Shown here piece after piece: positions 35,110 through 44,961 of a stretch of 64,000 nt of DNA. Origin of the DNA: Stereocaulon alpinum (lineage: Eukaryota; Ascomycota; Lecanoromycetes; Lecanorales; Stereocaulaceae). The notes beneath the pieces are model-generated. The model saw nothing but the letters and a program-made list of their open reading frames with translations. It ran no database searches and was not told the DNA's origin. The stretch is from positions 62,001 to 126,000 of the forward strand of contig JAEUBA010000036.1 in the NCBI GenBank assembly GCA_018257865.1. The letters run 5' to 3'. The stretch's first letter is position 1. The number at the start of each line of letters is the position of its first letter. A program made the position numbers and the translations under genes.

Positions 35110-35907
35110 GTTGTTGTCACGGGGTGTGGAAAGGCAACCATCAACCAAAGCAGGACCAGATGGGCCAAGATCAACTGGTCCTACAAGCATTAGATATGGC
35201 AGATAATGGGGGCAAGCACCAGCATTAGAGCATAAGACTATCGAGATGCCCGACAGTGTCGCTTGATATCACTAAATGTGGCGTGACTTGGTGTCGCCAC
35301 CTTAGCTGCATCTCTTACATCATTGGTAAGATTTTAAATATGCATCTTGTGTTGGCCTTTCTCCAGCAGGTGGACTATGTGTTGGATCCCGAGGTATTCT
35401 AGAAGGTTTCCAAGCTATGTGTCAGCTGTTGTGGAGACTATTCACTTTACAGACACCGTAGATTACCATCTATATTCACACAGTAAGTGTCTGTTTGTGA
35501 TAGTATTCACTTCACAGACACCGTATATTACTATCTATATTCACCCAGTAAGTGTCTGTCTGTGATAGTGAGGCGCAATCACTAGTGGCTAACACTTCAT
35601 CAGACAGTGTTTGGCTTTATTCCTCATACGGGAGCCGGACTTAAGTTCTCTCTACTCACTGTACTCAGAACAGTACCAAACCGTCCCGTCCCTAACAAGG
35701 CAGCCTTTCGTTGTCTCAGAGAAGTTTAAGGCACGGAGTATATGCTTCGTGCTCTGGTTTCGCTGCAAGATCTCCACGACCCCCTAAGACTCGGTACCTC
35801 AGTCTTCTCTCCCAAGGGTCCAACGACTACCATCTACACTCTCAACTCGTCAAGGGCTCACCTTCCGGAAGTACCCAGCTTCTAGTCCAATACTTGTCGT
35901 CGACGCC
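35110..35907. other. intergenic with a tandem repeat
   Basis: No gene seen. Holds the 65-bp tandem duplication listed separately; otherwise unremarkable. Confidence 0.5.
35439..35568. repeat. two tandem 65-bp repeat units with an internal inverted repeat
   Basis: Two adjacent copies of a 65-bp unit, 35439-35503 and 35504-35568, differing at only a few bases. Each unit carries acagacac near its start and gtgtctgt near its end, so each can fold into a hairpin. The copies begin tattcact and end gtgatag. Confidence 0.85.
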
Positions 35908-37159
35908 ATGAGTAGAACAGATTACCAAGATCGTTATTGTTGCGTCTGTGGGGGACCATTTGACCATGACGAACCTGATATAGTATCTGGCACAACCCTG
36001 CCAAAGGGATATGTAATGCCAGACTGGATATATCATTCATGGGTCACCCTGACTACGATAGGGCTGAATGTGACACCTTGGGAAGTGCTGCGAATGGGTA
36101 TGTCAACCTTTGTTTGTTACCAAACAATCATGAATCTGAGCGCAATACTGAAGTTGATTTTCAAGCTGTGCTGTCAATCCGGAAGACCTAGATCTCCATA
36201 TTGGAGAATGGGAACCACTTGGACACTTGCTCAACGACATGACTATAGATGACACGCGCTTTGTCTTCTACCTGCACTGGGCGTGTCAGAATGTTGCACT
36301 AGATTTCATCGACACCTTCGATGAAGATAGCCATCGCAAGGTCCGTGGCCAGTTTACGAGAGGTGACGGCCGCCTTTACCAGGTCTTCAAAGCTCGCTTC
36401 CTTATCGATCGAGCGGCTGGTATCGATGATCGACTTGATTGGCCAAACAAGTATCACGGTGCAGGCGAATTCCAGGGTACGAAATGGATACGTAGTTCTG
36501 CATCTAAGGCAAGCCATCCCTGTTTGACCCGTATCGTGGAATCGGATTCACTAACCAACTAGCCCTACATGTAGATGTTCGAAGCAGACCCCTACAAACC
36601 GAATCCCGCAGTCACCCCGTTCATTCTCTCTCATCTCCAACCAATGCCAGCTATTGCAACCTGTCATGAGCCAAGCAACAACACGCTCCATCAGCGAGTA
36701 AGCACTCTCCCCAATGAGCTCAGAGAGTTGGTCTACGAGAGCCTCGCGCCGTTCGTTGACCCTTCACCCGAGTGTTCGAGGCTCTTTCCATCACAAGCAT
36801 GGTTGGACCTCCTTCACGAAGACGAGGTACTACCATGGCTGTATGAGCTCGATCTTTCCGAGTGCCGGGAGGCAGATGCAAAGGAACACAAGGGTCAGCC
36901 TGTAGTCTGGGACTGGGAACTTCTAATCCGGCAGCTTTCGCAGCCGGATGCGTTTGAGGCTACTGGCGCTTTCGCAGGCGCACCACTCGGGCTGCGTAAT
37001 CGGCGGAGAATCTGGCGGTGCTTGAGCGACATGGACTTCAAGGGAGCTGCGAATGATATGGAGGGTGGGTGGGAGAAGTATACTGACGAGGGCAGTGAGT
37101 GTCCTAATGAAGCCGCGCGACTGGGACGAGATTATGCGATAGGTTACCACAATCAATAG
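35908..37159 (+). pseudogene. F-box-like fungal protein gene, apparently disrupted
   Basis: Three protein-like segments belong together. The first (from ATG 35908) reads YCCVCGGPFDHDEPD with a zinc-type CxxC and ends WEVLRMG. The second (about 36190-36560, frame of EWEPLGHLLNDMTIDDTRF) contains FYLHWACQNVALDF and YHGAGEFQG. The third (36575-37159) contains EADPYKPNPAVTPF, LPNELRELVYESL (F-box-like) and GLRNRRRIWRCL. Segments two and three share a frame but have two stops (36560 and 36572) between them. No splice pair joins segment one to two, or two to three, with consensus signals in the right phase; the sequence between one and two also reads well in a third frame (LLPNNHESERNTEVDF) up to a TAG. 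Most likely a decayed gene; an unusual intron set is the alternative. Confidence 0.55.
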
Positions 37160-38207
37160 TCGTGAGAATGTGTGCTCGCCATGCAGAACATCTGTCTACA
37201 TTATGATGATGACGAGACAATATCAAAAATCTTCTGCATCCATGATCTGTAAATTGATTCACGAGGGCTGCGGAGCATGCGTTGCTGCCGCTTCCTGCGT
37301 TCCTCGCTACTTCACTTTGAGGTGAAGTTTGTCTGCGTGCCTGAGCACTGTCAGAACCAACCGACAGGCAGCTCTGTTCCCCGAAAACGTTGGCAAGAGT
37401 GGATGATATCAGTCAAGCAGAGCGGAGTTCACTTGAACACAAGTTATGACTGACAAAGTCTAGACATCGTCCGGACTACATACATGTGACTCTATGCAAC
37501 TCAGGGATAACTTGTGAGTAGTGCCATCACACAGACTCTGGTAGCATCCTCCTCTCTGTACGTCGGATACTCCTCCTTCCTGTTCTGGCACGATAACAAA
37601 CACCATCCCAACAATGATGGCCCTAAACAGCTCCACGTTAACTAGCAGTACCTCACGTCCTTCAATCACGACATCTGCCGACAACACCCGGCTTCCAACA
37701 TTGGAGGCGACGTGGGCTCGGGAGATCGAGGCAGAGATTGCGGAACGTACTTGGTCACAAACATATACCCACGCGCTTGGTCATACTCGCAGACCTCGTA
37801 CTCATGGTTCTTCAATCAGATATTATCAAGTGCCCACTCTTAAACCTGCCCCGCTGTTGCCGATCTTGATAGCGGTTGTCTCTTTACATCCTTGAAGCTG
37901 TTTGGAAGGAGCATTCCTTTGGCTAATTATCTTGCTCCTTTGAGTCCATGAAAGAACACTACAGTTCTAGCATTCGCTGGAACTTTCTCTCTCCACACCC
38001 AACTTCCACTTTCAGGAGATCGAGCTGCTCCAGACCGTCCTTGGGGCTTTGCACGGTCAAAATGTTGGATATGAGATATTGAGAACATTAATCGGCCACT
38101 CAACAGCCTTGCTCAACTGCAACCGCCACAGGCCAAGTCGTGCATAGAATAAGATGCTTTTCATTCGCAGCCCTAAATTCCATGATTCCCCATCATGGCC
38201 GTCCTCC
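37160..38207. other. intergenic, no firm gene
   Basis: A 93-codon frame at 37614-37895 (+) starts with ATGATG but shows no family traits; not called. The rest holds nothing recognisable. Confidence 0.45.
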
Positions 38208-39239
38208 TTACCCATTCTTCGGTCCTGGCACATCAGGAACAAAATGTTTCATCAGCGTCTTGTTTCCCATGCCGTCTACGCGACTTTGCATCCTCCTTTC
38301 TGCTTTCCTAGCCTTATCCATTTGCTTCTTCTGGGTAGCAAGCAGCGCATGTTGCTGTGGGGTGGGTAAGTGCACAAGACTCTTCAAGTCGCTCGCACGG
38401 ACGTGCAGGAGCTGGTTCTTTACGGCAGCATCGCGCTTTTCGATTTTGGTCAGTGTCCCTGAAGCGGACTGACTTGGTGAGGAGTCTGACGGAGTTGGAA
38501 AATGTGTGGACGGTATAGGGTTGAGCCGAGGGCCAGTGCGGTGGACGTTAGGACGGTTATATTGTTGATGACGATGATTTCGAGACGAGCGGTGGGAGAG
38601 GACCTTCCCTGAGGGCAGAAGGGCCGATGTGTCATTAGATTGCATAAAAGGGACAGCCGAGCGCTTTGCCGATGCTTCAGCAACCTCCTCGTCCTCCTCC
38701 TCATGGTCAGAATCGAAGGCGTAAAATTCATGAAACTCTGAGTCTTCACTCGAGATATCAAATTTGCAATGGCTCTTTCCTATCATATGCTGTTGTATTG
38801 CTTCAGCACTGCCTCGTAGTGTGCCACAGTAAAGGCATTGGAAATAGCCAAAGATAATGAGATGCAAGTAAGCTATCAGGGTTTCAACATCCACCACCAG
38901 GTAGTCTTTATCTGGAATGAAAAGTCCGTGAACCTTGAGCATGTGGGTGAGATTATCATCGAGGCTCAAGTTGATACGGTTACAGAACAGGCATTGGGCC
39001 GCGTCAATTTCTGCGTCATCCTCTGAAACATCTTTTCCAAGTGATGGATCCGACAATACATGGTCACTGATATCTTCTTCATCGAGAGATTGCCTCCCTA
39101 CGGGATACTCTTTATCGGAAGCACTAGTGCGGTCGTCAGAAATATGATTACTTTGGTTTTCGAAGTCAACACAAACATACTGCGCATCGCAAGCTGCCTG
39201 AGATTTGCCTGGAACAATATTATCAACACCATCACTCAT
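38208..39239 (-). CDS. REI1-like C2H2 zinc-finger protein lacking the N-terminal finger
   Basis: 343 residues, single exon. The central part is the tandem C2H2 unit of the Rei1/Reh1 (ZNF622) family of cytoplasmic 60S ribosome maturation factors: CLFCNRINLSLDDNLTHMLKVHGLFIPDKDYLV then CLYCGTLRGSAEAIQQHMIGKSHCKF. An acidic EEEDEE stretch follows, and the C-terminus has the family-like KNQLLHVRASDLKSLVHLP and LMKHFVPDVPGPKNG. Rei1 proteins normally begin with another finger (C-x2-C-x-V-A-F-R) in front of this unit; here it is absent after the ATG. Just upstream, in the same open frame, NLCRLAFKMSDG resembles a worn version of that finger. Presumably a divergent paralogue; role in ribosome assembly is family knowledge, not shown here. 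Confidence 0.7.
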   Translation of the reverse strand: MSDGVDNIVPGKSQAACDAQYVCVDFENQSNHISDDRTSASDKEYPVGRQSLDEEDISDHVLSDPSLGKDVSEDDAEIDAAQCLFCNRINLSLDDNLTHMLKVHGLFIPDKDYLVVDVETLIAYLHLIIFGYFQCLYCGTLRGSAEAIQQHMIGKSHCKFDISSEDSEFHEFYAFDSDHEEEDEEVAEASAKRSAVPFMQSNDTSALLPSGKVLSHRSSRNHRHQQYNRPNVHRTGPRLNPIPSTHFPTPSDSSPSQSASGTLTKIEKRDAAVKNQLLHVRASDLKSLVHLPTPQQHALLATQKKQMDKARKAERRMQSRVDGMGNKTLMKHFVPDVPGPKNG

Positions 39240-40320
39240 CTTGAAGGCAAGTCGACACAGATTCGAGGACGGAGACTCAGATAGAGGTCTTGCTGTACTG
39301 ATTTGCGAATCTGATGTATCCGTAGTAGATGCAGGAGATAAGGTATACGATGTAATGAAGAAGACAGATCAGTATCCTCGCACCTACATAAAACACGCGG
39401 ATAGAAGTTGTTCCTCCCGCCAATAAATGTACAAGACAGGGTAGGCTGCGGCTTGCGGAGCTCGCTTTGGGAGAACTAGGAGGGCTCATACCCTGATTCA
39501 TTGCGCGCCCGGGCGGCCCTTGAACAGGGCCGAGTGCCGGTCGCCTGCAGATGTATTTCCCCACAAGCTACGGCTTCAGTGTGTTTGGGGTGCACTTGAG
39601 CATCCCCATAAGAGATGCTTAGGGGCCCAACGGCAACTCTGTTCTACGCTGAATCTTGACGCTTGCTGTTTCATCCCCACAGCGTGCCTCGTAACAGCTT
39701 CAACTATTAGCACAATGGCATTCCAAGAGGGGCGTAATTGTTGGCATTGATATGCGAGGGAGCAGGCTTGCTGGGCCCGTCAGGAACCCTTGAAGCGTGC
39801 CCGCACTCTTGGACTTCTAAGGGACATGGGGGGCGGGAACGCAGTCCTTTTCCAGGGGGGAACTAGGGATCTATAGGCCCCCTTATAGGGCCTGCCATGA
39901 GCCAACATTGCCCCCGAACCCACCTTCATCTAACACTATCAAGTATTGATCCTACCGATTTCAATTTGAGTTGGTCGAAACCACCATGGTACGACTGACG
40001 GCTACAAGAATGCGACTACCAAACAGTGAAATACCACTAAAAGGGTTCACCGCCTTGTCGGTCTCTCATAGGGCGGAAGCCTAGGAGCCCATAGAGAGTG
40101 TCCTGTAGCCCCCCTTTCAAGCGCAAGGACGGCACGTTCCCGGGACAGTCTCCGCGGCCTAGATGACCAGATTTGGGGCTGTCTCTAGGGCTGTAGGGCC
40201 CTCCGGGCCTCAGCCCTACAGTATGAGTGGCTGACGGCGCAGTAAACCCATCAGGCACCCTCCCCTACCAAACGTCCCCCCCAATCCAAACCTCAACCAC
40301 CATTCCCCCAAACGCCCACA
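39240..40320. other. intergenic, GC-rich, with a hairpin
   Basis: No gene seen. 39750-40250 is rich in agggc/gcccc runs. A 9-bp perfect inverted repeat (ctgtagggc at 40191-40199, gccctacag at 40213-40221) lies about 100 bases before EMC7. Confidence 0.5.
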
Positions 40321-41249
40321 ATGCTCGCCTCCGTTGTCCTCGCCCTCCTCGCCCTCCTCCCCCTCCCCACACTCGCCGCCACCCTCCTCCTCCGCCTCCC
40401 GCCCCACCTCTCCTCCCTCCCCCCAACAACCCACGCAATCCTAACCCCCCTCTCCCCTTCCACCCACCACCACCGCCACCGTCTCAGCACCCCCATCACA
40501 CGCGCCAACACCTTCCTGTTCCGAAACATCACGTCCCAAGAAGCAGGGACGTGGCTCCTCGATATCCCATGTCGGGAATGGGATTTCGGGGGGTATGGGA
40601 TTGATATTGTTCCTACCCACAAGGTGAAGGGAGAGGGGAATGGGGATGGGGATGGGGAAGATTTGGAAATCGAGCTTTATAGAGTCGGATTGGGTGGTGG
40701 GAGGATGGGTGAGAAAGTAAAGGTGGGAGGGGAGGGGGTGGAGGTGAGGGTTGTGAGGGGGAAGGAGTATTATGAGGCTAGGAGTGGATGTGAGTTTTCC
40801 TAGGGAGATGGTGGTGAGGGGGTGGGGGAATGGAGATGATAGATGGCTAATGGATGGTGCTACAGTCTCGCCGATGGATTTAGTCAAGAACCCTATGATT
40901 CTGATTGCGATTGTGGGGTTGGGCTTCGTGTTTGGGATGCCGTATTTGTTGGACAATAGTATGTTTCTCTTTGCTTTATTGATTGACCCCTTTCAGTGGC
41001 TCTGCTTTGCTATGAGGGTATCATCACTGAAATTGCGTGATTCTAGTGGACCCGGAAATGAAGGCGGAATTCGAAGAACAGCAGAAGAAGAGCATACTGA
41101 GAGGAGGAGCGAATGCGGCAAATCCTTTACAGAACTTCGACATGGCGGCTTGGATGGCTGGGAAGACGGCTGGCAGTGCGGAGCAGAGTCAGGATGAGGG
41201 GAGTGCAGGTGGTAGTGGAAGTGGGACGAAGGCTAGGAAGAGGGGTTGA
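40321..41249 (+). CDS. EMC7: ER membrane protein complex subunit 7
   Basis: EMC7 homologue, a lumenal beta-sandwich subunit of the ER membrane complex that inserts transmembrane helices. Three exons: 40321-40789, 40866-40958, 41047-41249; introns 76 and 88 nt; 254 residues. ATG 40321 opens a signal peptide (residues 1-20), followed by the beta-sandwich with FLFRNI and DIPCREWDF. Splicing the first intron joins KEYYEARSG to FSPMDLVKNPMILIAIVGLGF, the conserved membrane segment, and the second intron joins LLDN to MDPEMKAEFEEQQKKS, the cytosolic hallmark, ending ANPLQNFDMAAWMAG and a Gly/Ser/Lys tail. Exon 1 is very C-rich and Gly-rich near its end (low complexity around 40620-40760). Confidence 0.93.
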
Positions 41250-41499
41250 TGGACTGATGTACGTGTGTGGGAGAGAATGTGGATAAGATGATTTTTCAAG
41301 GGCATGTTAGTCAAATGGCGTTAGATGGAAAGGAAGCGTCATGTCGACTGTGCATATCATGTGTCAACCCGATGTATCCCATTCGAAATCTTTGGGTTCC
41401 GGACGTAATCATTGAAGATGAAACTGCCCGGCTGACGCATCCTGAGTACTGGACTCGGATTCGCATCATGGGTCCCATTCCGCAGGGCATTTCCAGCTG

Positions 41500-42306
41500 T
41501 CAGAACCAGGTTATCAGTTCAGTCTCCGCACTGCTAGCCTTCACATCGTAATGCTTGCTTTCCGGCTCTCGCGCCCAACAATCAAGGACCAAATCTCTCT
41601 CCGCCCTTCGTTCGAGTCCAATGATCGTATATTTAGTCTCTGAATTTGTAAAGAGATGTGAAACCTCCTTTCGAGTGGGAGGCTGGCCATGAGAGGCCAA
41701 GCGATGAAAGATATCCCGGCAGAGCCTACCCAGCAAGTCGGCACGGCAGCATCCCGTAGGACAGTAGAGATTTTTGAGATCGAAGATCACCGACACAGCC
41801 GGCAGGTTCAAGATGAGCTTGTACTTCCAGGCGCAAATACTGAGGAACTCTTCTATCATGTTGGTGTGTATCTCCTCGCGCCGTTCTTGATGTGTTATTC
41901 CGTCAAGCCGTATCCTGTGCGCACATTGTGCGAAATCAAGAGCCGTGTCTGATGTGAAGTCACGCATATCAAAGCTAGTGAAGATATGACGAATATACTT
42001 TTGATTGGCGGCCCATATCCTCCCATTGATGAGACTAAACATCATGGGAGTGTCGGAAGCGTCTCCGACATGGTGTAAGTTGAGTCGCCAGGTGTTCTTG
42101 CTGTAAAGGATCTCAGTAGCTTCCTGATTCACAGCCTTATTAACTTTGAGCAATGCCACATCAGGCTGGCGACTGGTCTCGGCGAAAGGATCCTTGCTTT
42201 CGTAATAAGCTGGGTACGGATTGATAGGACCCTCGACCACAAGACATAGCTCGAGTATGGCATCGCGAATCTCAGGTGGGATGCCCAAAAGGTGGGGTTG
42301 AGACAT
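41500..42306 (-). CDS. F-box-type fungal protein of unknown function
   Basis: Single-exon protein of 268 residues. The start MSQPHLLGIPPEIRDAILELCLV is an F-box/2EXR-type N-terminus common in expanded ascomycete families; NKAVNQEATEILYSKNTWRL follows in the usual place. The rest is a helical domain without known motif; no signal peptide. Such proteins are assumed to be SCF adaptors or related, but targets are unknown. It is convergent with EMC7 (251 bases apart). Confidence 0.75.
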   Translation of the reverse strand: MSQPHLLGIPPEIRDAILELCLVVEGPINPYPAYYESKDPFAETSRQPDVALLKVNKAVNQEATEILYSKNTWRLNLHHVGDASDTPMMFSLINGRIWAANQKYIRHIFTSFDMRDFTSDTALDFAQCAHRIRLDGITHQERREEIHTNMIEEFLSICAWKYKLILNLPAVSVIFDLKNLYCPTGCCRADLLGRLCRDIFHRLASHGQPPTRKEVSHLFTNSETKYTIIGLERRAERDLVLDCWAREPESKHYDVKASSAETELITWF

Positions 42307-42744
42307 TGTGGCAACAATATGCTGACACTGGAATCAAGTCCACCTTGATGACGATCGGATCTAAGCTTTGTTGCTTATCGAGGAGTCCTTGTAAACATTG
42401 GTTGGCAGGACAGTGGAGTAGCTGTCAAAGGGAAAGTGGCTTGGCAATGTTTATATCATTCACGGCAGTCGCAGGCACCACAGGGAACCCGCGCTACTGC
42501 CTGCTTGACGCTTGGGAAAGCAACACTACCTTACTTTACAGTACACAGCCACTTCCTGCAGCATCTAGAATGTACAATATTCGCCTAATAAGCTTAAAGC
42601 ACATTGTTTTAGCGTAGCAGCATGATCGTCTCAACCCTGGGTATCATTGGTCCCACAAACTCCAGCCAGTTCCGTGCAGCACCATTTCACCCATAATTCT
42701 GCGATGCTTATCAATCGCAGGTATGATCTCCTGCATCCCTGCGC
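42307..42744. other. intergenic, no gene seen
   Basis: Promoter of the F-box-type gene (-) and 3' flank of the LRR gene (-). Confidence 0.5.
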
Positions 42745-44961
42745 CTACCATGCATATCGATCATCCCCTATGATGTCATCGTCCCCATTCCAATCCTCGT
42801 CACCACTTGCTTCCTCGTCTAGGAAGTCGTCCTCATTGAGCTGTTCCTCGGTGGGCCGCAGATTGTCAATTAGCACATCAACAATCTCGCACAAACCCTG
42901 AACATAAAGCTCTTCCTCCTCGTCGGAATGGGATCGGGAGGTCGGGCCTACGACATCTTCCTCCAGAGCCGAGTCCTCACTCGAAGAGTCACCGGGCCCC
43001 TTTCGACGTTTTCGACGGCTAGAGGCTTGCCGTCCACTGGGCGAGTTCTCGGACATAATGTGGGTATCGGTCCTCTGTGGCCCGACTCGCCTGCTTCGGC
43101 GTACTTTCACAAGTGGGGCATCACTGTCACTTCCTTCTAGGACGGGCTTACGTGCTTTGACCAGGGGAATGTCGCTGTCGCTGTCATCTGTTTCGGCCGC
43201 ATTCCGAGGAATTTCGACATGGCTGAAAATCTCCCTAGCTTTGTGTCTACCGGTAGAGCGGGTAGTAGTCTTCGATGCTGCAGAGAGCTTTTTCTCCAGC
43301 TCCCTTCGCCATTCATCGTTGTGCTGCCCCTTAAATGCTTTGAAAGCTTGGATGGATCGAAGATGTGAACTTGGTGGAGATGACTTCCTCAGAAACACAT
43401 GTCGCAGCCTTCTGGTGAACTTATCCCGAAACTCAACCCTATCTCTCCACCCACTCGCTTCAAGACTGGCTTTGATCCTCAGCTGACGAAGGATGGGTAA
43501 TGATCTAGCAGCCTCTGTTAGAGACGAGAAGAAGATCTGCGCCATCTCAAGACTCCATTTTCGGAGGTGGTAAAGCTCTAGGCTCCGAAGGCTCGATGGC
43601 CACGACGGTTTCTCTGTCTCCGCGAAGAGGACATCATATCTCGGATCCGAGTCTTTCACAGTGACAAATGAGTTGAAATATCGGAGGTCCATCCTAAGGT
43701 GTTCCAGCTTTGGGCAATCCTGGGCGAGGCTTGCCAAGAACGACAGATTCAGGGAGTTATTATGGTCAAGAATCAGCCGTTTCAAATTCCTTCCTTTTGT
43801 GGACAGGAATATGTTGAGGGCAGGCGACTTCAAGTAAGCGCAGTCAACGACCTCCAGTTTTCGAAGATTTGCAGGAAGCAAAGACACCAAACGGTTGCTA
43901 ATAATCGAACACGTTCTGAAGGAAACGCTTTCCAACTTTGGTAGTATGTCGAGTGCTTCGGCGAGTAGCTCTTCACGACGCTTCATTTGGCTCTGAGAAC
44001 CACCTTCGTAGGTGACGAACGAGATTTTTCGCAAAGACTGGAATGGGGCTGTCTCGTGAATTCCTTTTAGCTGATGCAACGTAATAGTCTGCCATGCCAG
44101 AGGAATGTTCCACGTCCACTCTTGAAGAGTCACTTTGTATTCCTCCAATGCAGCAAACATAGACTGCTGGTAGGCTGCTTTTCCATTCGTACTCCTTGGT
44201 AAATGAACACCCTTGCGCAGTTTAGGGTTGTCAGAGATCAAGTATATGCCAATCCCTCGGAGCTGGGGAGTAAAGGCAACGAACGCTCCAAGATCAACCG
44301 GATCGTGACCAGCATACTTATGTAACAATGTGCTAGACGCTTCCACATCTAGATATTTGATCTTTGCCTTGTAGTTGAAGGTAGAGGTACCCGTTTGTGT
44401 CGCCAGTCGCTCGAGAAGGCTATATGCTCGAGTCGGTGGTAAGAGGGGGGGCGAGTGATATAGCGTGGACAGTGCTGGCTCAGTAAATGATTTGCAGCAG
44501 AGCGCAACATTGAGGAGCCAATTGATAGATGGCATGGGTTGGAATGTCTCGCTGATCAGTGGGCGTGAAGCGTAGTCGAAGATCGACAGCCAAACATGGT
44601 AAGGTAAAGTCTGCCATGGCATTTTCTTTCCAGTCAACTGTATGCCAGGGCCTCCATGATGTTCGGCGTTGAACAATGTATGACTTGTTTTGACCTTCTT
44701 CGCAAAGAGCCTTCTGTGTCCAGGAGAGACTAATTTGCGCTTTCTGGAGGCTTTCGCTTTGGCATGCGGGGTGGGAGGCGGAGCAATGCGTGATCGTGGC
44801 TGGGAAGACTTCGGTTCATAATCGTCCTCGCTCACGAACTGATCGGATTCGTCACTGGCTGTGGTCTGCTCGCGATAGGATATGCGCTGACGGGCGGGAC
44901 GATTCCTTAAGGGCTTCGACCTGTGTTGCGCTGGGCGCGGACGAAGCGCCGTGCCTGCCAT
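42745..44961 (-). CDS. F-box/LRR protein with basic head and acidic tail
   Basis: 738 residues in one exon. Residues 1-110 are basic and disordered with nuclear-localisation-like clusters (KASRKRKLV, RRLFAKKVK). An F-box-like segment follows (PWQTLPYHVWLSIFDYAS, about residues 114-131), then a run of leucine-rich repeat-like units (LRKISFVTYEGG, LPKLESVSFRTCSII, LRKLEVVDCAYL, LKRLILDHNNSLNLSFL, CPKLEHLRMDLRYF, LRSLELYHLRKW). The last 190 residues are Ser/Asp/Glu-rich with two repeated DSD-APLVK-type segments and end in an acidic stretch. The overall layout suggests a nuclear SCF substrate receptor; the substrate is unknown. No introns are needed. Confidence 0.8.
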   Translation of the reverse strand: MAGTALRPRPAQHRSKPLRNRPARQRISYREQTTASDESDQFVSEDDYEPKSSQPRSRIAPPPTPHAKAKASRKRKLVSPGHRRLFAKKVKTSHTLFNAEHHGGPGIQLTGKKMPWQTLPYHVWLSIFDYASRPLISETFQPMPSINWLLNVALCCKSFTEPALSTLYHSPPLLPPTRAYSLLERLATQTGTSTFNYKAKIKYLDVEASSTLLHKYAGHDPVDLGAFVAFTPQLRGIGIYLISDNPKLRKGVHLPRSTNGKAAYQQSMFAALEEYKVTLQEWTWNIPLAWQTITLHQLKGIHETAPFQSLRKISFVTYEGGSQSQMKRREELLAEALDILPKLESVSFRTCSIISNRLVSLLPANLRKLEVVDCAYLKSPALNIFLSTKGRNLKRLILDHNNSLNLSFLASLAQDCPKLEHLRMDLRYFNSFVTVKDSDPRYDVLFAETEKPSWPSSLRSLELYHLRKWSLEMAQIFFSSLTEAARSLPILRQLRIKASLEASGWRDRVEFRDKFTRRLRHVFLRKSSPPSSHLRSIQAFKAFKGQHNDEWRRELEKKLSAASKTTTRSTGRHKAREIFSHVEIPRNAAETDDSDSDIPLVKARKPVLEGSDSDAPLVKVRRSRRVGPQRTDTHIMSENSPSGRQASSRRKRRKGPGDSSSEDSALEEDVVGPTSRSHSDEEEELYVQGLCEIVDVLIDNLRPTEEQLNEDDFLDEEASGDEDWNGDDDIIGDDRYAW

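Noticed and set aside
37614..37895. 93-codon frame on + with ATGATG start
   Set aside because: Thr/Ser/Arg-rich without family traits or signal peptide; support too weak for a gene call.
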